Source: JBBCJT01 sp037190665
GTDB taxonomy: Bacteria; Pseudomonadota; Alphaproteobacteria; Acetobacterales; Acetobacteraceae
NCBI GenBank assembly: GCA_037190665.1
Contig: JBBCJT010000227.1
Location: 1-29,456, forward strand
Length of the DNA stretch: 29,456 bases
Reading direction: 5' to 3'
This document shows positions 15,504 to 25,019 of this stretch, piece after piece. The notes beneath the pieces were generated by a model. That model was not told where the DNA came from. It was given only the letters and a program-made list of their open reading frames with translations, and made no database searches. Position numbers and translations under genes: made by a program. The first letter of the stretch is position 1. Each line of letters opens with the position of its first letter.

Positions 15504-16085
15504 TCAGCGCCAGTGCTTCTGGTAGTAGGGCTGGCCGCCGGTGAGCATCATCGCGTGGTCGGTGGCGAAAAGGTCCGCGTAATGCAGGATCCACGCCTCG
15601 TTGCTGCTGCCGTGGAACGGCGCGTTGGTCGCGTGCGTGGCGACCGTGCTGACGACATGGTGCGGAAATCCCAATTCCCGCAGCAGCATCGCGCCCGGCA
15701 CGCCATGCGGCAGCTCGGTATAGAGCGGCGTGCCCTTCACCTTGCCATCCTCCCGCGCCATCAGCAGCGGCTTGTCGATGTCGTGCAGGATCAGGATCGG
15801 CACCATCGTCTCCGGGTCCGTCGCACGCCCCCAGTCGCGCGCGGCCCGCGCCGCGAGATCGATCCCCGCGCGCGTCACCTCGTTCACATGATCCATCAAC
15901 CGGTACGCAGGCGCGTTCAGCGAGTAGGGCATATCCTCCAGCGTCTCGTGCGTGCTGGACTTCCACACCGTCACCCAGGCGGTGACGATGGCGTCGCGCG
16001 TCGCGTCCGACACGCGCTCCAGCCCTTCCAGCCAGCCGGCCACGCGCTGGCGCCTGCGCTCGTCGCCACGCTCGATCTCGTACAT
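15504..16085 (-). CDS. HD-domain phosphohydrolase-like protein
   Basis: 193 aa from an ATG at 16085 preceded by GGAGAGG; a further ATG at 16124 lacks a ribosome site. Metal-binding HD residues can be placed at H66 (MDHVNE), H101-D102 (LHDIDKP), H127 (PHGVPGA), H151 and D171 (HYADLFATDH). The C-terminus is short and charged. HD proteins hydrolyse phosphate esters or nucleotides; the substrate is unknown. It leads the minus-strand operon with the second gamma-glutamyltransferase and the peptide-binding protein, and is divergent from the CaiB-type gene 67 bases away. Confidence 0.75.
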   Translation of the reverse strand: MYEIERGDERRRQRVAGWLEGLERVSDATRDAIVTAWVTVWKSSTHETLEDMPYSLNAPAYRLMDHVNEVTRAGIDLAARAARDWGRATDPETMVPILILHDIDKPLLMAREDGKVKGTPLYTELPHGVPGAMLLRELGFPHHVVSTVATHATNAPFHGSSNEAWILHYADLFATDHAMMLTGGQPYYQKHWR

Positions 16086-16152
16086 GCCCCGCCTCTCCTT
16101 CTCCGGCCGCAGCTTTGTCGGCATCGTGCCCGGGCCGCTATAGGGAACCGGC

Positions 16153-17385
16153 ATGGAAACGTCCTCGCCGCTGCATAGGAAGAATTTCGACCCAGCCGCG
16201 CGCGGCGCGCTCGATGGCGTGCGCGTCGTCGACCTGTCCCGGCTGGTGGCGGGGAACATGCTGACCAAGGTGCTGGCCGATCACGGCGCCGAGGTCATCA
16301 AGGTCGAACCGCCGGACGGCGACACCCTGCGCGCCTGGAAGGTGCAGGGCGTGGAGACCGCGTGGAAGACGTGGTGCCGCAACAAGAAGTCGATCTGCCT
16401 CGACCTGCGCAACGCCGCCGCGCAGCAGATCGTCCGGCAGCTCGCCGCCGGTGCGGCGATGCTGATCGAGAGTTTCCGCCCCGGCGTGCTGGAGCAGATG
16501 GGCCTCGGCCCCGACCTCCTGCTCGCCGCCAACCCCGCGCTGGTGATCGTGCGCGTCTCCGGCTGGGGCCAGACCGGCCCGTACCGGCACAAGCCCGGCT
16601 TCGGCACGCTGGTCGAGGGGTATTCCGGCTTCGCCGCCATCAACGGCTTCGCGGATCGCGAGCCGGTGCTGCCGCCGATGTTCATGGGCGATGCCTATGC
16701 CGGGCTCTACGGCGCGGCGGCGGCGATGATCGCGCTGCGCCATGCGGAGGCGACAGGACAGGGACAGGTGATCGACGTGTCGCTGCTCGATCCGATGCTG
16801 GCGGTGCTGGAACCGCAGACCGCGAACTACCGCATCACCGGCAAGGTCAAGCAGCGCACCGGCAGCCGCTCCACCAACACCGCGCCGCGCAACGCCTATC
16901 GCACCGCGGATGGCGGGTGGGTGTGCCTGTCCTCCTCCACGCAGGGAATGACGGAGAAGCTGTTCCGCTCCATCGGCCGGCCGGACCTGATCGAGGACCC
17001 GCGCTTCCGCACCAACCCCGACCGGCTGCGCAACTGGCAGGTGCTGGACGGGATCATCGCCGACTTCGTCGCCGCGCGATCGCTGGCGGAGAACCTCGCC
17101 CATTTCGACGCGGCGGGGGTGACCATCGGCCCGATCAAGGACGCGCCGGGCCTGCTGGACGACGCCTACATCGCCGAGCGCGAATCGCTGGTCGAGGTGC
17201 CGGACGCGGAGATGCCCGGCGGCATGCTGCCGATGCACGGCGCGGTGCCCAGACTGTCCGCCACGCCCGGCATCCTCGCCCGCCCCGCGCCCCGCCTCGG
17301 CGAACACAACACGGACATCCTCGCCCCACTGCTGGGCGAGGCGGAACTCGCGCGACTGCGGGCGGAGAGCGTGGTGCGGGGGTAG
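16153..17385 (+). CDS. CaiB/BaiF family (type III) CoA-transferase
   Basis: 410 aa. Transfers CoA between organic acids (formyl-CoA, carnitine-CoA, succinyl-CoA types). N-terminal GVRVVDLSRLVAGNM, DHGAEVIKVEPP and NKKSICLDL, then RVSGWGQTGPY, and the catalytic Asp at D180 in FMGDAYAGLYGA. The C-terminal half has APRNAYRT, DPRF and the end LGEHNTDIL. Length is normal for the family. The substrate cannot be told from sequence. It is separate from the family I CoA-transferase at the left edge and ends facing the hairpin array. Confidence 0.9.
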   Translation: METSSPLHRKNFDPAARGALDGVRVVDLSRLVAGNMLTKVLADHGAEVIKVEPPDGDTLRAWKVQGVETAWKTWCRNKKSICLDLRNAAAQQIVRQLAAGAAMLIESFRPGVLEQMGLGPDLLLAANPALVIVRVSGWGQTGPYRHKPGFGTLVEGYSGFAAINGFADREPVLPPMFMGDAYAGLYGAAAAMIALRHAEATGQGQVIDVSLLDPMLAVLEPQTANYRITGKVKQRTGSRSTNTAPRNAYRTADGGWVCLSSSTQGMTEKLFRSIGRPDLIEDPRFRTNPDRLRNWQVLDGIIADFVAARSLAENLAHFDAAGVTIGPIKDAPGLLDDAYIAERESLVEVPDAEMPGGMLPMHGAVPRLSATPGILARPAPRLGEHNTDILAPLLGEAELARLRAESVVRG

Positions 17386-17703
17386 AAGTGCGGGGCGCTG
17401 CCCCAGGCCCCGGAAGGGGCCCGCCGGGCCTTTGGCCCGGCTGCTTGAATGAGAAGCAGCGCGCTGCGCGCGCGGCCCTTCACCCCACCAGGGGGCACGG
17501 CCCCCTGGACCCGCGATCCCCTCAAGAGGGCCTTCGGCCAAATCGATCGTCTGACCCCACCCCCTCGATGATTATCGAGGGGGTGGGGTCAGACGATCGA
17601 GCTGATCAAAGCCTTCCTGAAGGAATCCCGGGCCAAGGGGCCGGTGGCCCCTTGCGGGTGCAGGGCAGCGCCCTGCCGGGGTGTGGGGCAGAGCCCCACC
17701 GCC
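17386..17703. other. Gene-free hairpin array between convergent genes
   Basis: 318 bases with no credible gene. It holds successive GC-rich palindromes, including AAGGGGCC/GGCCCCTT (17635-17653), GCAGGGC/GCCCTGC (17660-17676) and GTGGGGC/GCCCCAC (17683-17699), plus the long perfect inverted repeat listed next. The last hairpin lies 4 bases beyond the adenosyltransferase stop and could end that transcript. Confidence 0.65.
17543..17600. repeat. Perfect 27-bp inverted repeat with 4-base loop
   Basis: Arms 17543-17569 and 17574-17600 are exact reverse complements, with loop GATT. The arm core is GTCTGACCCCACCCCCTCGAT. It has no T-tract, and such length and perfection exceed an ordinary terminator. 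It could be a terminator, a cruciform-forming site, or a transposon or REP-like remnant. Confidence 0.85.
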
Positions 17704-18264
17704 TCACCGCGTCGCGCCCGGCACCCAGGTCACGTCCGCCGCGCCCCAGTCGTTCAGGGCGCGCGCCAGCACGAACAGGTGGTCCGACAGGCGGTTGAGG
17801 TAGCGGATCGCAGCACCGTTCACCGCCTCGGCGCCGGCGAGCCGCACCGTCTCGCGTTCCGCGCGACGCGCGACCGTGCGAGCGACATGGGCGAACGCCG
17901 CCGCCCGGCTGCCGCCCGGCAGCACGAAGGAGCGCAGCGGCGGGATCTTGGCGTTCATCTCCGCCACCTCGGCTTCCAGCCGCGCGCACTGCGTGTCGGC
18001 GATGCGCAGGCGATCCGCCTCCACCCCGGGCACGCAGAGATCGGCACCGAGGTCGAACAGGTCGTTCTGGATGCGCGCCAGCATCGCGTCGGCCCATTCC
18101 TCGGCCCCAAGCTCCGCGCGCAGCACGCCGATCGCGGCGTTGACCTCGTCCACCGCGCCGATCGCTTCGATGCGCGGCTCGTCCTTGCGCAGCCGCGTGC
18201 CGTCGCCGAGGGAGGTTTCGCCGCCATCGCCACCGCGCGTGACGATGCGGTCGATGCGGACCAT
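17704..18264 (-). CDS. Cob(I)alamin adenosyltransferase, PduO type
   Basis: 186 aa. Adds the adenosyl group from ATP to cob(I)alamin to form coenzyme B12. The ATP-binding N-terminus reads TRGGDGGETSLGDG (residues 9-22; family form TRTGDDGTT.LGDG), followed by KDEPRIEAIGAVDEVNA, and the C-terminal helix RYLNRLSDHLFVLAR is the family signature. The start overlaps the trpA stop by one base (TGATG), so it is translated with trpBA. That link between B12 cofactor supply and tryptophan synthesis is not functional in any obvious way and may only be operon hitch-hiking. Confidence 0.9.
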   Translation of the reverse strand: MVRIDRIVTRGGDGGETSLGDGTRLRKDEPRIEAIGAVDEVNAAIGVLRAELGAEEWADAMLARIQNDLFDLGADLCVPGVEADRLRIADTQCARLEAEVAEMNAKIPPLRSFVLPGGSRAAAFAHVARTVARRAERETVRLAGAEAVNGAAIRYLNRLSDHLFVLARALNDWGAADVTWVPGATR

Positions 18265-19096
18265 CAGCCGGCGCGGGCGAGCCGCGCGCCGCGCAGCGCG
18301 TCCGCAAGGCCGCGTACCTGATCGAGCACCTTGCGCACCGCATCGGGCTTCGCGCGCCCGGCTTCGTCGAGATTGGCCGACAGCGTGTCGATCAGCGCGG
18401 AAGCCACCACGGCGGCATCGGCGACGCGCCCGACGGTCGCCGCCTGCTCCGGCGTACGCACGCCGAAGCCGACCGCGATGGGCAGGTCGGTGAAGCGGCG
18501 CACGCGGGGGATCGCCTCGGCCAGATGCGCCTCGCTTGCCGTGCGCGTGCCGGTGATGCCGGCGATGGACACGTAGTAGACGAAGCCGGACGTGCCCTGC
18601 AGCACCTGCGGCAACCGCACCTCATCGGTGGTGGGCGCGATCAGCCGGATCAGGTCGAGCCCCCGCGCGGCAGCCGGCGCGGCGAGCACGTCGGCTTCCT
18701 CGGGCGGCAGGTCCACCACGATCAGCCCGTCCACGCCCGACCGCGCGGCATCGCGGCAGAACGCGTCGATGCCGTAGGACAGGATCGGATTGAAGTAGCC
18801 CATCAGCACGATCGGCGTGACCGCATCGTCCTTGCGGAAGTCGCGCACCATGGCGAGCGTGCCCGCGAGCGTCGCACCCGCCGCCAGCGCGCGCTGGCCG
18901 GCGCGCTGGATGGTGGGCCCGTCCGCCATCGGGTCGGTGAAGGGCATGCCGATCTCGATCAGGTCGGCGCCCGCCCGCGGCATGCCGCGCAGCAGGGCGA
19001 GGCTGGTGGCGGGATCGGGATCGTAGGCCTCGATGAAGGTGACGAGGCCGGGCCGGTTCTGGCCGTGCAGCGCGGCGAAGCGCTCGGCGATGCGGC

Positions 19097-19100
<4 letters not shown>
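18264..19100 (-). CDS. trpA: Tryptophan synthase alpha chain
   Basis: 278 aa; cleaves indole-3-glycerol phosphate to indole, which is channelled to TrpB. Catalytic E49 (DLIEIGMPF) and D60 (MADGPTIQ) fall at the same numbers as in the Salmonella enzyme. Further family motifs are MGYFNPI, GLIVVDLPPEE, GFVYYVS and VGFGVRTPEQ. The start is a GTG overlapping the trpB stop by 4 bases (GTGA). Residues 21-30 read TFIEAYDPDP, where the family usually has the FITAGDPD form. Confidence 0.95.
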
Positions 19101-20314
<1,214 letters not shown>

Positions 20315-20466
20315 AGGCGTCCTCCAGCCGCCGCGTGTAGCGCGCAGGACGGTGGCGGTCACGCCCTCGCGGCGGAGGGCAGGATGCGCGGGCGCGGCGC
20401 GCGGGGATACCTGTTGAATAAATCGTGTACGATCATCGATACAGGCGGCACGGGTAAGATCACGGC

Positions 20467-21129
20467 ATGCGACTTCTTCTTGTTCTGGCGCTTCTGGCCG
20501 GTGCGGCCGCGCTGGGTCTGATCTACCTCCCGCCGGCCTGGAACCCGCTCGCGCCGCTGGATCTGCGGCAGCCGCCCAACCTGCTGACCGGCTGGCGTCT
20601 GGCCCATGCACAGCGCGATCCGGCGCGTTGCCTCGCGGCGCTGAGGACGGCCGGACAGCCGGGCCTGTCCCTGCCGCCGGTCAGCGGGCCGGGCGACTGC
20701 GGGATCGAGACGCCGGTGACGCTGCCGGACACCTCCCCCGCCCGACCGGTCGCGGACTGCCCGCTGGCGCTGGCCGTCGCCGCATGGCGCATGCACGCGC
20801 TGGACCGGGCGGCGGAGGCAACGCTCGGGACGAAGGTCGTGCAGCTCGAACACCTCGGCACCTATGCCTGCCGCGACATCCGCGGGCGGGAGGGGCGGCG
20901 CAGCCAGCACGCGACCGCCCGCGCGCTCGACATCTCGGCGTTCCGGCTGGCGGACGGGCGGCGCATCCCGGTGACCGCCTGGAACGGTCCCGAACCCGGG
21001 GCCCGCTTCCTGCGCGCCGCGCGCGACAGCGCATGCCGGTGGTTCGGATCCGTGCTCGGCCCCGACTACAACGCGGCGCATCGCGACCACTTCCATGTCG
21101 ATACCGGCGGCTGGTGGATGTGCCGGTAA
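20467..21129 (+). CDS. Extensin-like domain protein (putative cell-wall peptidase fold)
   Basis: 220 aa with an N-terminal signal anchor (LLLVLALLAGAAALGLIYL). The body matches the Extensin-like C-terminal family of alphaproteobacteria, whose fold is related to MD/LAS peptidases: CGIETPV, ACRDIRGREG, the metal-site-like HATARALDISAF, and DYNAAHRDHFHVD near the end. Periplasmic peptidoglycan action is plausible but not proven. Divergent from trpB across about 150 bases. Confidence 0.82.
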   Translation: MRLLLVLALLAGAAALGLIYLPPAWNPLAPLDLRQPPNLLTGWRLAHAQRDPARCLAALRTAGQPGLSLPPVSGPGDCGIETPVTLPDTSPARPVADCPLALAVAAWRMHALDRAAEATLGTKVVQLEHLGTYACRDIRGREGRRSQHATARALDISAFRLADGRRIPVTAWNGPEPGARFLRAARDSACRWFGSVLGPDYNAAHRDHFHVDTGGWWMCR

Positions 21130-21225
21130 CGCCCGGACCTTTATGGCCACGGGCTTGACGATGCGCTTTGCCGGAGGGGTGACGCGCGGCCCTCGAATCC
21201 CCATCATCGGGGCAGGAGAACTTTT

Positions 21226-22191
21226 ATGCCTGACGCCGATTGGGCGATACCGCCGGCCTTCCGGCCGGTGCCCACGGATTACCGCTTCGACCTCGACCTC
21301 GCCCAGCGGGCCGTTTTCGCGCTGAAGGCGACCGTGCCTGACGACGCCTTCACCGCGCGTACGCTCGGGACCGAACGCGAAGGCAGCGCCGTCGCCCTCG
21401 AAGGCGGGCGGCTGCTGGCGACGATCGGCTATCTGGTGACGGAAGCCGAGGCGATCTGGCTGACCGCCTCCGACGGGTCGGTCGTCGCGGCGCATGTGGC
21501 CGGGATCGACCAGCGCAGCGGCATCGCCGTGCTGCAGCCGCTCGGCCGGCTGCGGACCGAAGGGCTGAAGATCGCACCGCCGCCGGAAACCGGCGCGGCC
21601 TGCGTGCTGGCCGCGGGCGGCGGCGCGAACCGGGCGGTGGCGACCAAGCTCGTCGCGCGGCAGGAGTTCGCCGGCTACTGGGAATACGTGCTGGACGAGG
21701 CGCTGTTCACCGCACCCGCGCATCCGTTCTGGGGCGGCGCCGCGCTGCTGGACAGCGACGGCGCGCTGGCCGGCATCGGCTCGCTGGTGTTGCAGGAAGG
21801 CGGCGGACCGGCGGCGCGGGACATGAACATGGTGGTGCCCGCGATGCTGCTGCCGCCGGTGCTGGACGCGATCCTTACCACCGGCCGCAACCCGGGTCCC
21901 GCGCGGCCCTGGCTCGGCCTGTTCGCGGCGGAGCAGGACGGGGCGCTGGTGATCGCCGGCATCGCCGACGGCGGCCCCGCCGATCAGGCCGGCGTGCGCG
22001 CGGGCGAGGTGATCCGCGCGGTGGAAGACACGGAGATCAGCGAGCTGGCGACGCTCTGGCGCGCGATCTGGTCGCGCGGCGATGCGGGTGTGGAGATCAC
22101 GCTCACACTGGCGCGCGGCGGGCACGAGCGGCAGGTGCGCATCGCCACGCAGGACCGGACGAGCTTCCTGAAGCGGCCGCAACTGCACTGA
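21226..22191 (+). CDS. Degenerate trypsin-like (HtrA/S1C) protein with PDZ domain
   Basis: 321 aa from an ATG with AGGAGA upstream and no signal peptide. Residues about 48-190 align by eye to the HtrA protease domain (REGSAVALEGGRLLATIGYLV; DQRSGIAVLQ; HPFWGGAALLDSDGALAGIG), and residues about 226-305 form a PDZ domain (RPWLGLF, GPADQAGVRAGEVIRAV). The catalytic positions are changed: His to Y69, Asp to G99, Ser to W169. It is therefore probably a binding or scaffold protein rather than a protease. The missing signal peptide points to the cytoplasm or a non-classical location. Confidence 0.75.
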   Translation: MPDADWAIPPAFRPVPTDYRFDLDLAQRAVFALKATVPDDAFTARTLGTEREGSAVALEGGRLLATIGYLVTEAEAIWLTASDGSVVAAHVAGIDQRSGIAVLQPLGRLRTEGLKIAPPPETGAACVLAAGGGANRAVATKLVARQEFAGYWEYVLDEALFTAPAHPFWGGAALLDSDGALAGIGSLVLQEGGGPAARDMNMVVPAMLLPPVLDAILTTGRNPGPARPWLGLFAAEQDGALVIAGIADGGPADQAGVRAGEVIRAVEDTEISELATLWRAIWSRGDAGVEITLTLARGGHERQVRIATQDRTSFLKRPQLH

Positions 22192-22233
22192 TCGTTGCGG
22201 CGGGCGTCCCTTGCGAAACGGCCGCGCCTGTCT

Positions 22234-22257
22234 CCCTCTCCCGCGTGCGGGAGAGGG
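22234..22257. terminator. CCCTCTCCCGC hairpin, copy 3
   Basis: 11-bp perfect stem 22234-22244 with 22247-22257 and loop GT, 43 bases after the PDZ gene stop. It is the same sequence family as 8295-8319 and 8591-8614, so it is a dispersed repeat that may also end transcription. Confidence 0.55.
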
Positions 22258-22314
22258 CACCGCTGACATGAAGCGCATCGCTCCGGCCACGCCCCGCACG
22301 ACAGAAGCGCAGCC

Positions 22315-22941
22315 ATGACATCCGCCCTCTCCGCCTTGCTCTCCGGCTTCGCGCTGTCGGCGAGCCTGATCATGGCGATCGGCGCACAGAACGCCTTCGT
22401 CCTGCGACAGGGCCTGAAGCGCGAGCATGTCGGCCCGGTCGTGCTGTTCTGCGCGATGGCGGACGCGGCGCTGATCTGCGCCGGCGTGGCGGGGCTCGGG
22501 GCGCTTCTGGCCGCGATGCCGCGCCTGACCACGCTGGTCGCGCTGGGCGGGGCGGCGTTCCTGTTCGGCTATGGCGTGATGTCCTTCCGGCGCGCGGCGC
22601 GGCCGGAAGCCATGACCCTTTCGAACCAGCCCGCCCTGCCCCTCGGCCGCGCGCTTGCCGCCGTGGCGGGGTTCACCTTCCTCAACCCGCATGTCTACCT
22701 GGACACCGTGCTGCTGGTGGGCGCGGCCGGTGCGGCGCAGCCCGCCCCGGTGCGGCCGCTGTTCGTGGCCGGCGCGATCGCGGCGAGCTTCCTCTGGTTC
22801 GCGGCCCTCGGCTATGGCGCGCGGCTGCTGGCACCCGTCTTCACCCGGCCCGCCGCATGGCGCGTGCTCGACACGCTCATCGGCGCGCTGATGTTCGCAC
22901 TCGCGCTGTCGCTCGTGGTGCTCGCCATCCGTCAGGGGTGA
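22315..22941 (+). CDS. LysE/ArgO-family amino-acid exporter
   Basis: 208 aa with about six hydrophobic segments. Signature MAIGAQNAFVLRQGLKREHV at residues about 19-38 and NPHVYLDTVLLVG around 120-132 are diagnostic for the LysE/ArgO subfamily, which exports basic amino acids. The central loop (FRRAARPEAM) is cytoplasmic. No adjacent ArgP/LysG-type regulator is present. It converges with the methyltransferase gene. Confidence 0.9.
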   Translation: MTSALSALLSGFALSASLIMAIGAQNAFVLRQGLKREHVGPVVLFCAMADAALICAGVAGLGALLAAMPRLTTLVALGGAAFLFGYGVMSFRRAARPEAMTLSNQPALPLGRALAAVAGFTFLNPHVYLDTVLLVGAAGAAQPAPVRPLFVAGAIAASFLWFAALGYGARLLAPVFTRPAAWRVLDTLIGALMFALALSLVVLAIRQG

Positions 22942-22950
22942 AGCGGCGGC

Positions 22951-23679
22951 CTATCGCCGCGCGGAGATCAGCACCATCATCGGCCGCTCCATCTCCTCCG
23001 CCAGCGTCGGCTGTGCCGCGACCTGCGCCGCGGCGGGGCGCCATTCCTCCACGCGGTTGAGGGTGAAGCCCGCGGCGAGCAGCGCGTTCAGCGTCGTGCC
23101 CAGCATGCGATGATGCTTCACCACGCCCGGCGCAAGCCAGTCCGTGACGCGCGCGCCTTCCACCGCGTAGCCGTCCACGGGCCAGACCTTCCGCCCGTCG
23201 TCCCGCACCATCCAGCCCGGCCGCGTCGGGGCCATGTAGATCGGGTGTTCGATGGTGAAGACGAAATTCGCGCCGGGCGTCAGCGCGCGGAACACCATGC
23301 GCGCCAGCCGGTCGAAATCCTCGATGTAGTGGAAGGCGAGCGCGCTGTAGGCGAGGTCGAACGCGGCTTCCGGCAGTTCCAGGGTTTCCAGGTCGGCCTG
23401 CTCGTAGCGCACGCCCGCATCGTCGGTCAGCGACCGCGCCCGGGCGAGCATGTTCGCGGACAGGTCCAACCCCAGCACATGCGCCGCACCCTGCGTGCGC
23501 GCCCAGCGCGCGAACCAGCCGAAGCCGCAGCCGAGATCGACCACCCGCCGGCCGCGCAGCTCCGGCAGCATCGCGCGGATGGCGGGCCATTCGGGCGCGC
23601 CGTCGAGCCCGCGCACGGACCGGTCGAGCCGGCTGTAGCCTGCGAAGAACTCCGCGCTGTCGTAGATGTTCTGTGCCAT
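22951..23679 (-). CDS. Class I SAM-dependent methyltransferase
   Basis: 242 aa. The SAM-binding motif is VVDLGCGFGWFARWA (about 46-60), followed by GLDLSANML, QADLETL and the DLAYSALAFHYIEDF segment. A C-terminal substrate part contains IEHPIYMA and a DWLAPGVVKHHR stretch seen in small-molecule methyltransferases of the UbiE/Smt type. Substrate unknown. Only 9 bases separate its stop from that of the exporter gene. Confidence 0.85.
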   Translation of the reverse strand: MAQNIYDSAEFFAGYSRLDRSVRGLDGAPEWPAIRAMLPELRGRRVVDLGCGFGWFARWARTQGAAHVLGLDLSANMLARARSLTDDAGVRYEQADLETLELPEAAFDLAYSALAFHYIEDFDRLARMVFRALTPGANFVFTIEHPIYMAPTRPGWMVRDDGRKVWPVDGYAVEGARVTDWLAPGVVKHHRMLGTTLNALLAAGFTLNRVEEWRPAAAQVAAQPTLAEEMERPMMVLISARR

Positions 23680-23811
23680 CGCGCACCGTCATAGACCGGC
23701 GGGCGGATGCCCGGCAGCCCTGCCTCTCCGCGCGGGGCGGGAAACCTCCCCGCACTCGCGCGTTGAGGCAGCGCGAGCCGGGCAGCAAGCGCCCGGGCGG
23801 GAGTTGCACAC

Positions 23812-24192
23812 ATGAACGGGATCTTCGGCCGGGTCGCGCAGGCGGTGGCGGACCATGCCGGCCGCCCCTACGCCTTCATCGCCGCCGTCGGGGTGGTCGT
23901 CATCTGGGCCGTTTCGGGCCCGATCTTCCACTATTCCGACACGTGGCAGCTCGTCATCAACACCGGCACCACCATCGTCACCTTCCTGATGGTGTTCCTG
24001 ATCCAGAACTCGCAGAATCGCGACACGCGCGCCCTGCATCTGAAGCTGGACGAGCTGATCCGCGTCACCAGCCATGCCGAGAACCGCTTCATCAACTTGG
24101 AAGACCACGCCGAGGAAGAGCTGCTGGAACTGAAGCGAAGCTTCGACCGCGTCTGCAACGAGCCCGGCAAGGAGACGCCGGCACGCAACTAG
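23812..24192 (+). CDS. Low-affinity iron permease family protein
   Basis: 126 aa, the size of the small bacterial Iron_permease family. Two membrane segments (about residues 20-36 and 46-64) are followed by the conserved QNSQNRDTRALHLKLDELIR and an acidic amphipathic tail (NLEDHAEEELLELKRSFD). The family name derives from yeast Fet4 similarity; transport by the short bacterial version is not demonstrated. It lies next to siderophore uptake genes, converging with the dioxygenase gene. Confidence 0.85.
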   Translation: MNGIFGRVAQAVADHAGRPYAFIAAVGVVVIWAVSGPIFHYSDTWQLVINTGTTIVTFLMVFLIQNSQNRDTRALHLKLDELIRVTSHAENRFINLEDHAEEELLELKRSFDRVCNEPGKETPARN

Positions 24193-24256
24193 CGCATTTT
24201 CCGCTGACGCGGAGTCGGCACCGGCCCGATCGAGAAAAGCTCCAGCGCCGGGGCGG

Positions 24257-24937
24257 CTACATCTCCGCCCACTGGCGCAGCAGGTTGTGGTAGGTCGCCG
24301 TCATCGCGAGGATGCCGGGGTGATCGTCCGGCAGGCTGCTCCGCAGCGCGATGATGCCCATGTCCATCTCGTAGAGCAGCCCGCGGCGGCCATCGTCGCG
24401 GATCATCGACTGCGTCCAGAAGAAGGATGCCCAGCGGCTGCCGCGCGTCACCGGGTTGACGCTGTGCAGGCTGGTCGCGGGATAGACCACCATGTGACCC
24501 GCCGGCAGCTTCACCTGCTGCACGCCATAGGTGTCCTGCACCACCAGCTCGCCGCCCTCGTATTCGTCGGGCCCGGTGAGGAACAGCGTGGAGGAGACAT
24601 CGGTGCGGATGCGTCCGCCCCCCGGCATGGGGCGGATGGAATTGTCCACATGCGCCTTGAACGTCATGCCGACGTCGTAGCGGTTGAACAGCGGCGGGAC
24701 GATCCGGTGCGGCAGCGCGGCGCTGATGAAGGTCGGGTTGCGGCCGAGGCCGCGCAGCACGATGTCGCCGAGTTCGCGCCCGATCTCCGAATCCTGCTGG
24801 ATCTGCAGGTTCACCTTGGCCTGCGCGGATTGCTCGCCCGCCGTCGCCTTGCCGTCGATCCACTGCGCCTCCTCCAGCCGCCGGCGGCAATGGGCGACTT
24901 CCTCAGGCGTCAGCACGTCGGGAATGGCGATGAGCAT
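24257..24937 (-). CDS. piuC: PiuC/YbiX-type Fe(II)/2-oxoglutarate dioxygenase
   Basis: 226 aa, typical length. Metal ligands H96 and D98 (KAHVDNS) and H158 (SLHSV) are in place, with R168 for 2-oxoglutarate. DEYEGGEL and PAGHMVVYPA complete the family pattern. The ATG at 24937 is chosen over an in-frame TTG at 24955 because family members begin MLxxIPDVL. The partner gene upstream is a TonB siderophore receptor, the usual neighbour of piuC; the enzyme is thought to act in siderophore-iron use, with the substrate unknown. Confidence 0.9.
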   Translation of the reverse strand: MLIAIPDVLTPEEVAHCRRRLEEAQWIDGKATAGEQSAQAKVNLQIQQDSEIGRELGDIVLRGLGRNPTFISAALPHRIVPPLFNRYDVGMTFKAHVDNSIRPMPGGGRIRTDVSSTLFLTGPDEYEGGELVVQDTYGVQQVKLPAGHMVVYPATSLHSVNPVTRGSRWASFFWTQSMIRDDGRRGLLYEMDMGIIALRSSLPDDHPGILAMTATYHNLLRQWAEM

Positions 24938-24962
24938 GCGCGGCTCACTCTTCAAAGGAATG

Positions 24963-24997
24963 CGGCCGGGGTCCTGCCCGCAGGCAGGCCCCGGCCG
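24963..24997 (-). terminator. Hairpin between receptor gene and piuC
   Basis: A 15-bp stem (CGGCCGGGG... with ...CCCCGGCCG) with a single bulged base and 4-base loop, 23 bases after the receptor stop. No T-tract. It may lower piuC expression relative to the receptor. Confidence 0.55.
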
Positions 24998-25019
24998 GGA
25001 TTGAGGGTGGTGCCGCGGC

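Noticed and set aside
13718..15544. 608-codon frame antisense to the second gamma-glutamyltransferase
   Set aside because: Shadow composition; the transferase on the other strand has intact family motifs.
24200..24213. TCCGC-tgac-GCGGA hairpin between the iron-permease and piuC genes as an intrinsic terminator
   Set aside because: Only a 5-bp stem, and the T-run lies before rather than after it for the + strand gene; too weak to call.
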